From positions 1 to 64,000 of the forward strand of contig NZ_RZYA01000032.1 in assembly GCF_004005495.1 (NCBI RefSeq): a stretch of DNA of 64,000 bases, read 5' to 3'. This stretch comes from Streptomyces antnestii. GTDB taxonomy: Bacteria > Actinomycetota > Actinomycetes > Streptomycetales > Streptomycetaceae. A program made the translations under genes and the position numbers. Shown piece after piece: positions 24,190 to 33,282 of this stretch. Within the stretch, counting starts at the first letter, position 1, and every line of letters starts with the position of its first letter. The notes beneath the pieces were generated by a model, which saw only the letters and a list, made by a program, of their open reading frames with translations, did not search any database and was not told the DNA's origin.

Positions 24190-25206
24190 ATGGAGATCAA
24201 CGAGCAGCGGAACACCACCGAGCAGACGGTACGAGCACTGGTCCAGCGGACGCACCGGGGACCGGCGGATCTGGCCCTCACGGCCGATCAGCGGCGCCCC
24301 ACCCCCGGGCCCGGCGAGTATGCGATCCGCGTAGGCGCCGCCGGGGTCAACTTCGCTGACGTCATGCAGACCCGTGGAACATACGGAGGAGGACCGCAGG
24401 CCCCGTATGTGGCGGGCTTCGAGGCCGCCGGCGAGATCGTGGGGGTCGGCCCGGACGTCGAGAGCCCGCTGCCGCTCGGCACCCACGTCGTCGGAGCCGG
24501 CCCGGGGACCTTCGCGCAGGACATGACGATGCCGGCCGCGGGTGTGCTTCCCGTACCGTCCGGCTGGAGCGACGCCGAAGCCCTCGGTTTGGTGCTGAAC
24601 TGGGCCACCGCCTTGGCGGCACTGAAGCCGCTGGGCGAGATCAAGGCGGGTGAGGCAGTCCTCATCCATGCTGCCGCCGGAGGTGTGGGGCAGGCCGCCG
24701 TCCGCCTCGCCCGCCACTACGGTGCGCGTGTGATCGCCACGGCCTCACCGGAGAAGCACGACACCGTCAAAGCACTCGGCGCCGATGAAGTCCTGGACAG
24801 CCGACGCCCGGATCTGGCAGGGGAGATCACCCGCCTGACCGGCGGCGTCGACGTGGTCCTGGAATCGGTGGGACAGGCCACGTTCAAGACCAGCCTGTCC
24901 GTCACCAAACCCTTCACCGGACGCATCGTCGTGTTCGGCGCCGCTTCCGGCGACGCGACCCTCACCACACACGACCTGGTCTTCACCCACCAGGTCCAGG
25001 TCAAGGGTTTGCACATCGGTGCACTGGCGGTCGCGGCCCCGTCCGTCTACCGGTCGTTGCTCGTCGAGATCGAGGCACTCATCGCCCAGGGCGTGTACCC
25101 GCCCGGCACTCCCCGCGTCCATCCTCTGGCCGAAGGGCCGGCAGTGCTCCGGCAACTCGAAGCGGGCCGAAGCCATGGCAAGCTCGCCCTCGATCCCTGG
25201 CGCTAG
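24190..25206 (+). CDS. NADPH:quinone oxidoreductase, zinc-independent MDR family
   Basis: A 338-residue protein of the medium-chain dehydrogenase/reductase superfamily. GAAGVNFADVMQTRGTYGG and GFEAAGEIVGVGPDV mark the catalytic domain; VLIHAAAGGVGQAAVRLA is the NADP-binding loop, and no zinc ligands are seen. It reduces quinones or enones. I chose the ATG at the expected MerR-type start point rather than a GTG 24 bases earlier. Its TAG stop is supplied by the terminal inverted repeat of the MITE that follows, so the last residues may have been altered by that insertion. Confidence 0.88.
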   Translation: MEINEQRNTTEQTVRALVQRTHRGPADLALTADQRRPTPGPGEYAIRVGAAGVNFADVMQTRGTYGGGPQAPYVAGFEAAGEIVGVGPDVESPLPLGTHVVGAGPGTFAQDMTMPAAGVLPVPSGWSDAEALGLVLNWATALAALKPLGEIKAGEAVLIHAAAGGVGQAAVRLARHYGARVIATASPEKHDTVKALGADEVLDSRRPDLAGEITRLTGGVDVVLESVGQATFKTSLSVTKPFTGRIVVFGAASGDATLTTHDLVFTHQVQVKGLHIGALAVAAPSVYRSLLVEIEALIAQGVYPPGTPRVHPLAEGPAVLRQLEAGRSHGKLALDPWR

Positions 25207-25381
25207 GGCGTGTTTCGAAAGTCCCGCCTGCCCCGCGGCGTCTGGCACGCACGCTCGCGGCGTTGCCGAAACGTCCGAGTGGCTCCGCCACTAGGACGCT
25301 CCGGCGCCTTGCGATCGCACGCACCAGACGCCGCGGGGCCCGCCCTCCGGGCGGACGACGCTACTTTCGAAACACGCCCTA
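25204..25381. mobile_element. 178-bp MITE with 19-bp perfect terminal inverted repeats
   Basis: The ends TAGGGCGTGTTTCGAAAGT and its exact complement enclose a GC-rich core that itself contains CCCGCGGCGTCTGG facing CCAGACGCCGCGGG. Nothing is coded. The outer TA at each end may be the target site. It abuts the quinone reductase gene and provides its stop codon. The structure fits a miniature inverted-repeat element mobilised by a related transposase elsewhere in the genome. Confidence 0.8.
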
Positions 25382-25428
25382 GGAACGGGTCAGAACCCAC
25401 TCTCGTCAGGTGGCGGTCAGCTGCACTC

Positions 25429-26403
25429 CTAGAGCCAGCCCCGGCGCGCGGCCAGGGCGGCGGCCTGGAAGCGGGTGGCCGCGCCGAGTTCGGTCATCAG
25501 GCGGTGGATGCGGCGCTGTGTGGTGCGCTGGCTCCAGCCCTGGGTGCGGGCGATGGTCGCGTCCGTGGCGCCCGAGGTGAGCAGGGTCAGCAGCGCGCGG
25601 GTGTCGGCGTCGGGGCCGCCCGGTTGCTCGATGGTGTCCATGGTGTCGGTGATCGGGGCCGCCCGTTCCCACTCGGCCTCGAACAGCGCCTCCAGCGCGG
25701 TCAGCATCGGTGAATGGTGGACGAGATACGCCGCCGAGTGGCCGCCGGGCGCGAGGCTCAGCGGGATGACCGCCGACCGGTCGTCGGATATCAGCAGCTT
25801 CAGCGGCAACTGGGCGCGTACCCGGGCCTGTTCGCCGGTGCGGACGCTCGGCAGGATGTCGTCTAGGAGCCGCCCGGGCCAGGCGACCGCGGCCCGGTCG
25901 TAGATCACCCGGTAGGTGACACCGGTGCGCTGGCGCTGCACCTGGAGTTCCAGGTTGCTGCCGGGACGGTCGATGTACGGGGGCCGGTCGAACGTACGGA
26001 CCTGCCGCCGGGAGCCGTTGTACAGCCGGCGGACCGCGGCGCTGACGTCCTCGCGCCCCGTCAGCAGCTCCACCGCGATGCCCGGATCACTGATGCGCTG
26101 TGCCTCGCGGTGCTTCTCGGTGAGCCGTTGCACCAGGGAGCGCGCCGCGTCCAGACGGTGTTCGCGGTCCTGGATGAGCGCGGTGACGGCGACGTCGGGG
26201 GAGGCTGCGGTGAACAGCGGCGGGCGGCTCGCGGACCGGATCGCCAGACCGTCCTTGACCAGTGCGGACAGCAGCCGACCGGTCCTGCTCACCGACAGAC
26301 CGCACCCGGCGGCGAGTTGGGTCGCCGTGCTCCGCGGGCGTCCGACCAGTGCCGTATAGACCAGTTCTGTTTCGCCGTCGAGTCCAACAACGTCAAGTTC
26401 CAT
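25429..26403 (-). CDS. TrmB/LuxR-type two-HTH transcriptional regulator
   Basis: A 324-residue protein. The N-terminal winged helix (TATQLAAGCGLSVSRTGRLL) resembles TrmB-type sensors; the middle is a ligand- or partner-binding region; the C-terminus has a LuxR-like helix-turn-helix (ATDATIARTQGWSQRTTQRR followed by IHRLMTELG). Proteins of this build are common in Streptomyces, often beside secreted protease genes. It is divergent from the large subtilase-like gene, about 170 bp away, and may control it. Confidence 0.82.
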   Translation of the reverse strand: MELDVVGLDGETELVYTALVGRPRSTATQLAAGCGLSVSRTGRLLSALVKDGLAIRSASRPPLFTAASPDVAVTALIQDREHRLDAARSLVQRLTEKHREAQRISDPGIAVELLTGREDVSAAVRRLYNGSRRQVRTFDRPPYIDRPGSNLELQVQRQRTGVTYRVIYDRAAVAWPGRLLDDILPSVRTGEQARVRAQLPLKLLISDDRSAVIPLSLAPGGHSAAYLVHHSPMLTALEALFEAEWERAAPITDTMDTIEQPGGPDADTRALLTLLTSGATDATIARTQGWSQRTTQRRIHRLMTELGAATRFQAAALAARRGWL

Positions 26404-26574
26404 CTACGCTCCGGTCGTCCCTGGCCACTGGCCGCCACCTGGCAGAAGTCGGCCACATCAGTCATCTTGCGCCACTTCCACGCCCGTTGACATCTTCCCG
26501 GGAGACAAGGGCGCCGTCCCTCACCGGTACGCCCCTGTCGTATGCGCACCCACTTCTCCCACGGAAGGTGGCCC

Positions 26575-29500
26575 ATGCCACGTGCCAATCCCTCGGGCAG
26601 ACGACTCGTCCGCGTCTGCACCGTGTTGCTCCTCGCCGGCTCCTCCTTCGGTCTGGCCGTGCCCGCCGGTGCGGAACCCGCCGGTGCGGCACCCGTCGGC
26701 ACGATGCCCGTCGGTAAGGCGCCCCGACCGGACAGCGCGCCGCTGCAGATGCCGGCCACGAAGGAATCGCCTCCCAGACCGCTCAAGGAACGTCAGGGCG
26801 TGGTGCCCGGCCGGATCCTGGTCACCCTCGACCAGGGCACGTCCGTCACCGGCGGTTCCGTGCCCGGCACCCGCGTCGCGGCCCGCACCGCGCGCACCAG
26901 CAACACCCGGCTGAACGCCAAGCTCCGTACGGTGGGCGCCACATCGCTGCACCCGCTCCTGCGAAAGGCCGACCCCGCGCTGCCCGGCGCCTACGTCGTG
27001 CAGACCAGCCAGAAGGATTCGGTGGCCGTGGCCCGCGCACTGCGGGGCACACCCGGAATCGCCCGCGTCGAGCCCGACCGTTACGTGAACACCATGCACA
27101 CCGGGGGATCGCCGCTGCCGTCGGCCACGACCCGGGCGTTCGCGAAGGCCACCCGCGCGGACGCTGCCGGACCGGCAGCCCGTAGCGACGGCAACCCCCC
27201 GGCGGCCCCCGCTGCGGACGTACCCGGCAACGACACGCTCACCAACTCCGCCCAGGCGTTCCTCAACGCGGGCGGGGTGAACGCGGTCGGCGCCTTCTCA
27301 ATGCTCCAGGGCCGGTACGGGCAGCAGCCCGGCGCCGGCGAGACCATCACCAACGTCTCCCTCGGAGACCTCACCGACCAGTCGATGGCCGACGCGGGCG
27401 ACGACTACGTCAAGTCCTACGGCCCGACGACCGTGCTCAAGGACGGGCAGCGCTATCTCGACCTGCCGTCGATGCCGCTGATCCCGGCCTACGTGGCGAA
27501 GGACTCCGGCGGTCTCGACGGCGCCGCGTCCACGAAGAACCAGGACCCCGCGCTCGGCGAAGTCCTCCTGGACTTCAGCGTGATGGCGCCGCTCGCCCAC
27601 GATCGCCAGCGCCCCGAAGCCACCGGCAGCGGCTACACCGACCTGCTGGGCATAGCCCCCGGGGCCGACTACCGCCTGGTCGTCCCCGAGCAGCCGACCG
27701 TGGACCGGATCGCCGGCGCCCTGCTGGCCGCGGCCCACCAGTCGCCCCGGCCCTCCGTCATCACCGCCAGCCTCGGCTTCGGCACCGACACCGAGGGGTT
27801 CCCCGGCCGGTACCTGGAGGACGACCCGTACATCCGCTCCGTGGTCGCGTCCATCGTGCGGGAGGGCGTCGTCGTGACGATCGCCTCCAACGATGGCACC
27901 CGCCTCTACACGCCGGCGGCCGTCGGGCCGGACGGCGGCAGCACGCCCACGGACCTCGCCCCGGGTGACCGGTCGGCGACCACCATCGACGACGTCGGTG
28001 AGTCCACCACGCCGTCCCGGATACCCGACAGCGGCGCCATCGCCGCGGGCGGCACCACCCTGGACGACACGCTGGCCGGCGGCCCGGACGGTGACGCGAC
28101 CACAGCCGAGACCCGGATCAGCGGCTCCGGCACCTTCTCCTCCGGCTTCGGCAGCCGCGTCGACCTCTCGGCGCCGAGCGACAACATCCTCGCCTTCTCG
28201 CACGGCATCGGCGGCGGCGCCGGGGCCGTGAGCGTCTCGCTGAACGGCGGTACGTCCGCCTCCGCGCCCGAGATCGCCGCCGCGGCAGCGGTCGTCCTGC
28301 AGTCCGGCCGCCTCGCCGGCCACCGCCTGACCCCGGCCGCCGTACGGCAGATCCTCGAAGCGACCGGCCGCCCCGTCTCCACACCGCCGCAGATCGACCG
28401 GCAGCTGCACGTGGGCCCGCAGATCGACGTAACGGCCGCCGTGCAGAAGCTGATCGGCCGCAAGGTGGACACCAGCACGGACCCGTCCGCCGCCTCGGGC
28501 CCCGCCGCTCCGGCGATCGTCCGGCTCTCCGTCGCGCACCGCGTCACCAGGGGCAGCCTGGGCGGCTCGTTCCTGGAGACCACCGACCAGGACCGGATCG
28601 ACCTCGGTAACCGGGCCTCAGGCGGCAACGGAGCGGCACTCCTCGGACCGGTCACCTTCGCGGGAGACGTCACGGGTGCCACCGGCCGTGAGACGTACAC
28701 CCTCATCGTCGGCTCGAAGACGTTCCGCTCGGACACCCCGGCGATCCGGCTGACCCCGACGCAACTGCTCGCCGCAGCGGGGCTCCCCGTCGTCGCCGAC
28801 GCCGACCGCGAGATCACTGTCACGTACCGGGTCCTGACCGACGGCCACACCAGCGCGAGCGTCACCCGCACCCTCACAGTCGGCCCCAGTGACGGCACGC
28901 ACGCCCAGGTCCCCGCCCCCCAGGTCCCGGCGACCGTGCCGACCGGGAAGTCCGTCACCGTCTCGTACGACCTGACCGGTGTCACGGGCACCGACACGCC
29001 ACAGCTGGTGCTGTCCACGGTCGGCCACTGGAACCCGATGCTCGCGCCCGTCTTCAGCGCCGCCTGGCACCAGGAACTGACCGAGAAGAAGGGCACCGTC
29101 ACAATCCCGGCCGACGCGTTCACCGGCGGCGCCGGCATCTACGGTGTCGGCATCGTCAGGTCCGGCTTCGGCGACGGCCCGAGCCGCACGGTGTACGGCG
29201 AGTTCGCGCCCTTCCGGGTCGGCGGCTCCACCGCTTCGGAGCGCCCGGACGCGCCCACTCTCACGGGGACGAACGGCGCCACCGGCCACCGGGCCGAGGC
29301 GAGCCGCGCGAACCCCGGCGTCGCGGTGCACTACGACGTACGGGCCGTGCCCGGGGCGTACGCGACGGAGCTGGAGATCTCGGCACCCGCTCCCACGCTG
29401 TTCGGGACGGTGAACACCTTCACCAACGTCAACGGCGACCGGCTCGACCACAACGGCGTCGACAGCCCCTCCGTCCACCACCAAGTGCTCACCCACACCT

Positions 29501-30681
29501 CGGGAACGACGCGCCTCAACGCGGCGGAACTCGGTCTCGGCAGCTCGAACACCTACGGGGTCCGGGTGCTCGCCCTGGACCACGACGGCAACGTAATAGG
29601 CCAGGCCTCACCCCTGTCCTCCCTGACCTACGACGACGGGGTCGCCCCCGGCGGCTCCGGCGTACTGAACTTCGCCGCGGCCGGCGAGCACTCCGTGGCG
29701 GCGCTGGTCACCCCTGCCGGCAGCACCGAACTGCGGCACTACTCCACCGCGACGGGCCACTACGGCGACGTCATCACGTCCGACTCGAGTGAGAACGGGT
29801 CGTACTACAACGTCGTCGGCGCGACCGGAGACCGGGCCCTGGCGGTCCACTACCTGGACGGCGGCAAGGAGGTGCGGGTGGAGACCTGGAACACCGCCAC
29901 CGACACCCTCGCCGGCTCCACCACGCTGCGCGCGGGCCAGGACTTCTACCTCACCGGCCGGGTGGACCCCGTCCACAACCGGGGCGTCCTGCTCCTGCGC
30001 ACGGACGGCAAGGACGCCGTGCTGCCCGTGGACCTCGCCACCGGCACCGCGGGAGACCCGGTCCCCGGCGACCCCGCAGGAATCACCCCCGGCCAGTTCA
30101 CCCTGCTCACCATCGACAACGCGTCCGGACAGGTATTCCTGGCCCGGGCGGCGGGTCCCTACAACTGCCTCAGCAACGCCAGTGTGGCCCGGATCGACCT
30201 CGACGCACGGACGGCGACGAAGGGGGGCAGCACCTCCGCGTGCAGCCACGGCATCGCGTCGGACGGGGCCGGATCGCTGTACAACCTGTCCGCCAGGGTG
30301 GTCAGCGTCAACATCGTGCCGAACGCCTCACTGGGCGCACTGGACGAGCAGACCGGCACCACCGGCAGCGCGTTCACCGTACGCAAGGGCCTGCCGACCA
30401 GTCTCGCGGTGGACGGCACGAACCAGGTCGCCGTGGTGTCCTTCCGGACTCCGGTCGGCCCCGCGTACTTCGGGTCCACGGCGATGGCGGTCGTCGACAA
30501 CAACGCCACCAGCCAACTGGCCGTGGTGGACCTGAAGACCGGCAAACCCATCCGGACGTTGTCCGGCTTCATGACCGGACAGAACGGGGCGTCGGAGAAC
30601 GCCATCCAGCTGGATCCGAAGACCCGGACGGGCTGGACGGTCGGCCCCTACAACGAGCAGATCCAGCAGTTCAGTTACTGA
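26575..30681 (+). CDS. Very large secreted S8 (subtilase)-like protein
   Basis: I took the ATG after GGAAGGTGG; the product has 1368 residues. A Sec signal peptide ends near AVPAGAEPAG. An inhibitor-like propeptide (GRILVTLDQG ... GIARVEPDRYV) precedes the catalytic region, which has GGTSASAPEIAAAAAVV with the serine nucleophile and VTIASNDGT with the oxyanion Asn. The usual HGTxVAG histidine motif is not visible, so catalysis is uncertain. Beyond about residue 640 come beta-sandwich modules and a C-terminal beta-propeller-like region. It is probably extracellular. A divergent regulator lies upstream. Confidence 0.8.
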   Translation: MPRANPSGRRLVRVCTVLLLAGSSFGLAVPAGAEPAGAAPVGTMPVGKAPRPDSAPLQMPATKESPPRPLKERQGVVPGRILVTLDQGTSVTGGSVPGTRVAARTARTSNTRLNAKLRTVGATSLHPLLRKADPALPGAYVVQTSQKDSVAVARALRGTPGIARVEPDRYVNTMHTGGSPLPSATTRAFAKATRADAAGPAARSDGNPPAAPAADVPGNDTLTNSAQAFLNAGGVNAVGAFSMLQGRYGQQPGAGETITNVSLGDLTDQSMADAGDDYVKSYGPTTVLKDGQRYLDLPSMPLIPAYVAKDSGGLDGAASTKNQDPALGEVLLDFSVMAPLAHDRQRPEATGSGYTDLLGIAPGADYRLVVPEQPTVDRIAGALLAAAHQSPRPSVITASLGFGTDTEGFPGRYLEDDPYIRSVVASIVREGVVVTIASNDGTRLYTPAAVGPDGGSTPTDLAPGDRSATTIDDVGESTTPSRIPDSGAIAAGGTTLDDTLAGGPDGDATTAETRISGSGTFSSGFGSRVDLSAPSDNILAFSHGIGGGAGAVSVSLNGGTSASAPEIAAAAAVVLQSGRLAGHRLTPAAVRQILEATGRPVSTPPQIDRQLHVGPQIDVTAAVQKLIGRKVDTSTDPSAASGPAAPAIVRLSVAHRVTRGSLGGSFLETTDQDRIDLGNRASGGNGAALLGPVTFAGDVTGATGRETYTLIVGSKTFRSDTPAIRLTPTQLLAAAGLPVVADADREITVTYRVLTDGHTSASVTRTLTVGPSDGTHAQVPAPQVPATVPTGKSVTVSYDLTGVTGTDTPQLVLSTVGHWNPMLAPVFSAAWHQELTEKKGTVTIPADAFTGGAGIYGVGIVRSGFGDGPSRTVYGEFAPFRVGGSTASERPDAPTLTGTNGATGHRAEASRANPGVAVHYDVRAVPGAYATELEISAPAPTLFGTVNTFTNVNGDRLDHNGVDSPSVHHQVLTHTSGTTRLNAAELGLGSSNTYGVRVLALDHDGNVIGQASPLSSLTYDDGVAPGGSGVLNFAAAGEHSVAALVTPAGSTELRHYSTATGHYGDVITSDSSENGSYYNVVGATGDRALAVHYLDGGKEVRVETWNTATDTLAGSTTLRAGQDFYLTGRVDPVHNRGVLLLRTDGKDAVLPVDLATGTAGDPVPGDPAGITPGQFTLLTIDNASGQVFLARAAGPYNCLSNASVARIDLDARTATKGGSTSACSHGIASDGAGSLYNLSARVVSVNIVPNASLGALDEQTGTTGSAFTVRKGLPTSLAVDGTNQVAVVSFRTPVGPAYFGSTAMAVVDNNATSQLAVVDLKTGKPIRTLSGFMTGQNGASENAIQLDPKTRTGWTVGPYNEQIQQFSY

Positions 30682-30752
30682 GCAGCCGCTCGCCATCGAT
30701 CCGCTGCTGATCAGCTGATCAGCTGAGCTCCGCCGGAGACACCTGAGGCCGT

Positions 30753-30782
30753 GCCGGGCGTACGAGAGCGCGTACGCCCGGC
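30753..30782 (+). terminator. Terminator hairpin after the subtilase-like gene
   Basis: A perfect 12-bp stem, GCCGGGCGTACG with its complement, and a 6-base loop lie 71 bases after the stop codon. No T-tract, as usual for actinobacteria. Between stop and hairpin there is a run of overlapping TGATCAGC palindromes. Confidence 0.75.
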
Positions 30783-31113
30783 GCGGCTGTGTGCGTGGCG
30801 AGAGGCAGCGGAGGAGGGGAGTGCTCACCCCGACGAGTGGAACGCGCTCTACAACGAGGGGGCACGTAGCGGGTCGTGATCGGCGCGGGGGTTTCCCCTC
30901 GGGTGACATTCGATCGGGTAGATCGTCTTGCGCGGCGCGTGGTGGTCGCGCCTCTGCAGCTGCTCTGTCATACGTCGACCTGCTCGAAGATGTGCGGGTA
31001 CGACACGACGTCGTCGGGGGACTCGGCAGCCATGCGCTGGAACTCCGGGTTGCCGAACGCCGTGGCGAGAGCCTCGGTCGACTCCCAGACCGCGACGTTC
31101 ATCAGAAGTTGAC

Positions 31114-32509
31114 CGGAATTCTTGAGAGCTACCCCCTCCCTTCGGGGAGGGGTTGGCTCATTCTCGTGCCGGAGCCGCGCAGCGGCGGAGTTCGCTGTGT
31201 TGTCAGTGGCCGCCGATAGAGTGGTCACATCGGTTGGAGGGGGGTGTTCTCATGCTGTCGGGCCGCAGGTATCGGCTTGAGTTGACGGCCGAACAGGCGG
31301 AGATGTGCGTGGAGTTCGGCAACATCTGCCGGTCGGTGTGGAACACCGGCCTTCATCAGCGTCGCGAGTACCGGCGCCGTGGGGCGTGGATGAACTATGT
31401 GCCGCAGTGCGCCGAGCTGGCCGACGCGAAGAAAGAACACCCCTGGTTGAAGGCCGCGCCGTCGCACGCACTTCAGCAGACACTCAAGGATTTAGACCGG
31501 GCGTGCCGGGATCACGGCACTTTCAAGGTGCGGTGGCGGTCGAAGGTGCGTTGGTCGCCTTCGTTCCGGTTCCCCGCCGGGAACCACATCGAGGTGGAAC
31601 GTCTGGGCCGTAAGTGGGGCCGGGCGAAGCTGCCGAAGGTGGGCTGGGTCCGCTTCCGCTGGTCGCGCCCCGTGGGCGGTGAGATCCGGTCCGCGACCGT
31701 GTCCCGAAAGGCCGGGCGCTGGTACGTCTCCTTCCTCGTGGACGACCAGGCCGTCACACCCGAGAAGCACGCGATGCCCGGCACAGCGGTCGGGATCGAC
31801 CGGGGCGTCAAGACCGCGGCGGTCACCTCCGACGGCGACTTCCACGACCGGGAGTTCATCACCGCCGGTGAGGCTGGACGGTACCGGCGGCTTCAGCAGC
31901 AATTCGCCCGCACCAAGAAGGGCAGCGCCAACCGGTCCAAGACCCGGGCGGCGATAAACCGGATCACGGGTCGGGTCACCGACCGGCGTGCGGATTTCTG
32001 TGCGCAGACCGCCTCCCGGATCGTCGCGAAGAACGCGCTCGTCGTCCTGGAAGACCTGCGGATCAAGAACATGTCAGCATCCGCCTCGGGCACGATCGAG
32101 GCGCCGGGTTCCCGCGTCGCCCAGAAACGGGGCCTGAACAGGGCCATCCTCGACAAGGGATGGCACCGCCTCGAACTCGCCCTCGTGGGCGCCGCCCGGT
32201 ACACGGGCACCACCGTGGTGAAGGTCAATGCCGCGTACACGTCGCAAAGGTGTTCCGCCTGCGGCTTCGCCTGCGAGGAAAACCGAGAGAGCCAATCGGT
32301 CTTCGTGTGCAAGGCCGAAGGCTGCGGATACACCGCGCACGCCGATGTGAACGCGGCCGTCAACATCAAACACGCGGGCGGGCAGCCCGTGTCAGCCTGT
32401 GGAGACCTCGGCGCCAGCCGGTCCGCGAAGCAGGAACCCGTAAGCCGGGCGACCGGCCGAACCCCCTCATAGGGGAATCCCCCTCCCTTCAGGAGGGGGA
32501 GGAAGTCAA
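31114..32509 (+). mobile_element. tnpA-less IS200/IS605-family TnpB element, copy 2
   Basis: Also exactly 1396 bp, bounded by TTGAC outside the left end and ending in TCAA on the right, with no target duplication. The restored host frame fixes both edges. The body is nearly identical to copy 1, but the first 60 or so bases differ almost completely while keeping an 8-bp hairpin with a TTCG loop (CCCCTCCC). The right-end hairpin is longer than in copy 1 (8 bp). Confidence 0.9.
31252..32472 (+). CDS. tnpB: TnpB RNA-guided nuclease, copy 2
   Basis: A 406-residue protein of the same length and start as copy 1, with the RuvC Asp, Glu and Asp residues at the same positions (GIDRGVKT, VVLEDLRI, HADVNAAV) and the same four zinc cysteines. 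Twelve residues differ, including Val for Glu20, Cys for Ala53 and Tyr for His360. It is probably active as an RNA-guided DNA nuclease. The two copies show that the family has moved recently in this genome. Confidence 0.92.
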   Translation: MLSGRRYRLELTAEQAEMCVEFGNICRSVWNTGLHQRREYRRRGAWMNYVPQCAELADAKKEHPWLKAAPSHALQQTLKDLDRACRDHGTFKVRWRSKVRWSPSFRFPAGNHIEVERLGRKWGRAKLPKVGWVRFRWSRPVGGEIRSATVSRKAGRWYVSFLVDDQAVTPEKHAMPGTAVGIDRGVKTAAVTSDGDFHDREFITAGEAGRYRRLQQQFARTKKGSANRSKTRAAINRITGRVTDRRADFCAQTASRIVAKNALVVLEDLRIKNMSASASGTIEAPGSRVAQKRGLNRAILDKGWHRLELALVGAARYTGTTVVKVNAAYTSQRCSACGFACEENRESQSVFVCKAEGCGYTAHADVNAAVNIKHAGGQPVSACGDLGASRSAKQEPVSRATGRTPS

Positions 32510-32529
32510 TGTCCGCGGTTCCCTGGTGC
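32440..32529 (+). ncRNA. Predicted omega RNA 3' part and guide, copy 2
   Basis: The same scaffold as in copy 1, with a fully paired 8-bp right-end hairpin CCCCCTCC/GGAGGGGG and terminal TCAA. The guide would start TGTCCGCGGTTCCCTGG at 32510, sequence of the interrupted monooxygenase gene. The 5' end is unknown. Confidence 0.5.
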
Positions 32530-32816
32530 ATCTGCAGGGAGACGAATCCCGGCTGATCCTTCATGAATTCGGCCTGCCTCCTGAAGAGGGCCAGGAACGC
32601 TGCAGCCCTCTCCTTCGGAACGAAGAAGGTGTTGGCCAGGACGATGGGCCCGGTCTTCTCCTTGAACTGCGCGAACAGCGGCGTATTCGGGTCAAGGCTC
32701 TGCAGCTTGGCCATCTTCGGTACTTCCTCTCGCTATGGGGCAATGGGTGACGCTGGGGCCCGAGTTCCCGGGGGTACCAGCGGAGTTCGAGGGTGCTGGG
32801 GTCCGGGCCTTGCGGC

Positions 32817-33263
32817 TCAGGCGAGGGCGGTGACCAGCAGGGTGAAGGCGGCGATGATGACGGCGACGCGGACGTAGTGGAAGCGGTCCCAGCGGTTCAT
32901 CTGCTCCTTCCAGTCGGCGGGCCGGTTCTCGGGGGTCCAGGTCTTGCCCTGGTTGTTGATCGGGACGAGCAGCAGGAGCGACATGATCACGCTGAGGATC
33001 AGCAGCGCGCCGGCGGTGACGACGAGGCCGGTGCGGTGGTGGTGCCAATCGGCGACGGCCCAGACCGCGACGAGGGCGACCGAGCCGATGTACCAGACCG
33101 GCATCACGGCGCCGAGCATCCGGCCGCCGTGACTTCGGGCGAGTTGGTCGTTGTCGTCGGGGAGTGCGTCGAAGATCCGGTTCATGACGAAGGCGACGGA
33201 GAACTCCACGCCCACCATCAGGCCGACGATCACGGTGGTGACGATCTCGAGTGCGTTGAGCAT
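32817..33263 (-). CDS. DUF1772 (anthrone-oxygenase-like) integral membrane protein
   Basis: A 148-residue protein with four hydrophobic helices: IVTTVIVGLMVGVEFSVAFV, AVMPVWYIGSVALVAVWAVA, LVVTAGALLILSVIMSLLLL and VAVIIAAFTLLVTALA. PINNQGKTW before the last helix is typical of DUF1772 proteins. Some members act as cofactor-free oxygenases on aromatic substrates. It is divergent from a TetR repressor with two operators between, and upstream of the interrupted ABM-type gene, suggesting a two-gene oxidative operon. Confidence 0.85.
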   Translation of the reverse strand: MLNALEIVTTVIVGLMVGVEFSVAFVMNRIFDALPDDNDQLARSHGGRMLGAVMPVWYIGSVALVAVWAVADWHHHRTGLVVTAGALLILSVIMSLLLLVPINNQGKTWTPENRPADWKEQMNRWDRFHYVRVAVIIAAFTLLVTALA

Positions 33264-33282
33264 GACTGCCCCCTCCTGGGGT

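Larger units (their letters stand above)
30968..32714 (-). pseudogene. Antibiotic-biosynthesis-monooxygenase-type gene split by a TnpB element
   Basis: On the reverse strand the N-terminal part (MAKLQSLDPNTPLFAQ, then PIVLANTFFVPKERAAAFL, to SLQMHQGTAD) stops at the element; the C-terminal part (QLLMNVAVWESTEALATA to IFEQVDV) lies on its other side. Joining the flanks restores GTADSQLLMNVAVW in frame with no lost base, a canonical ABM-fold strand. The intact protein would have about 115 residues, a small cofactor-free monooxygenase or heme-degrading-like fold. The gene follows the DUF1772 gene on the same strand and was probably in its operon. Confidence 0.88.

Noticed and set aside
30700..30730. 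Overlapping TGATCAGC palindromes as an origin or attachment site
   Set aside because: Short, unsupported by any partner copy or recombinase next to it; the true terminator hairpin lies 30 bp further on.
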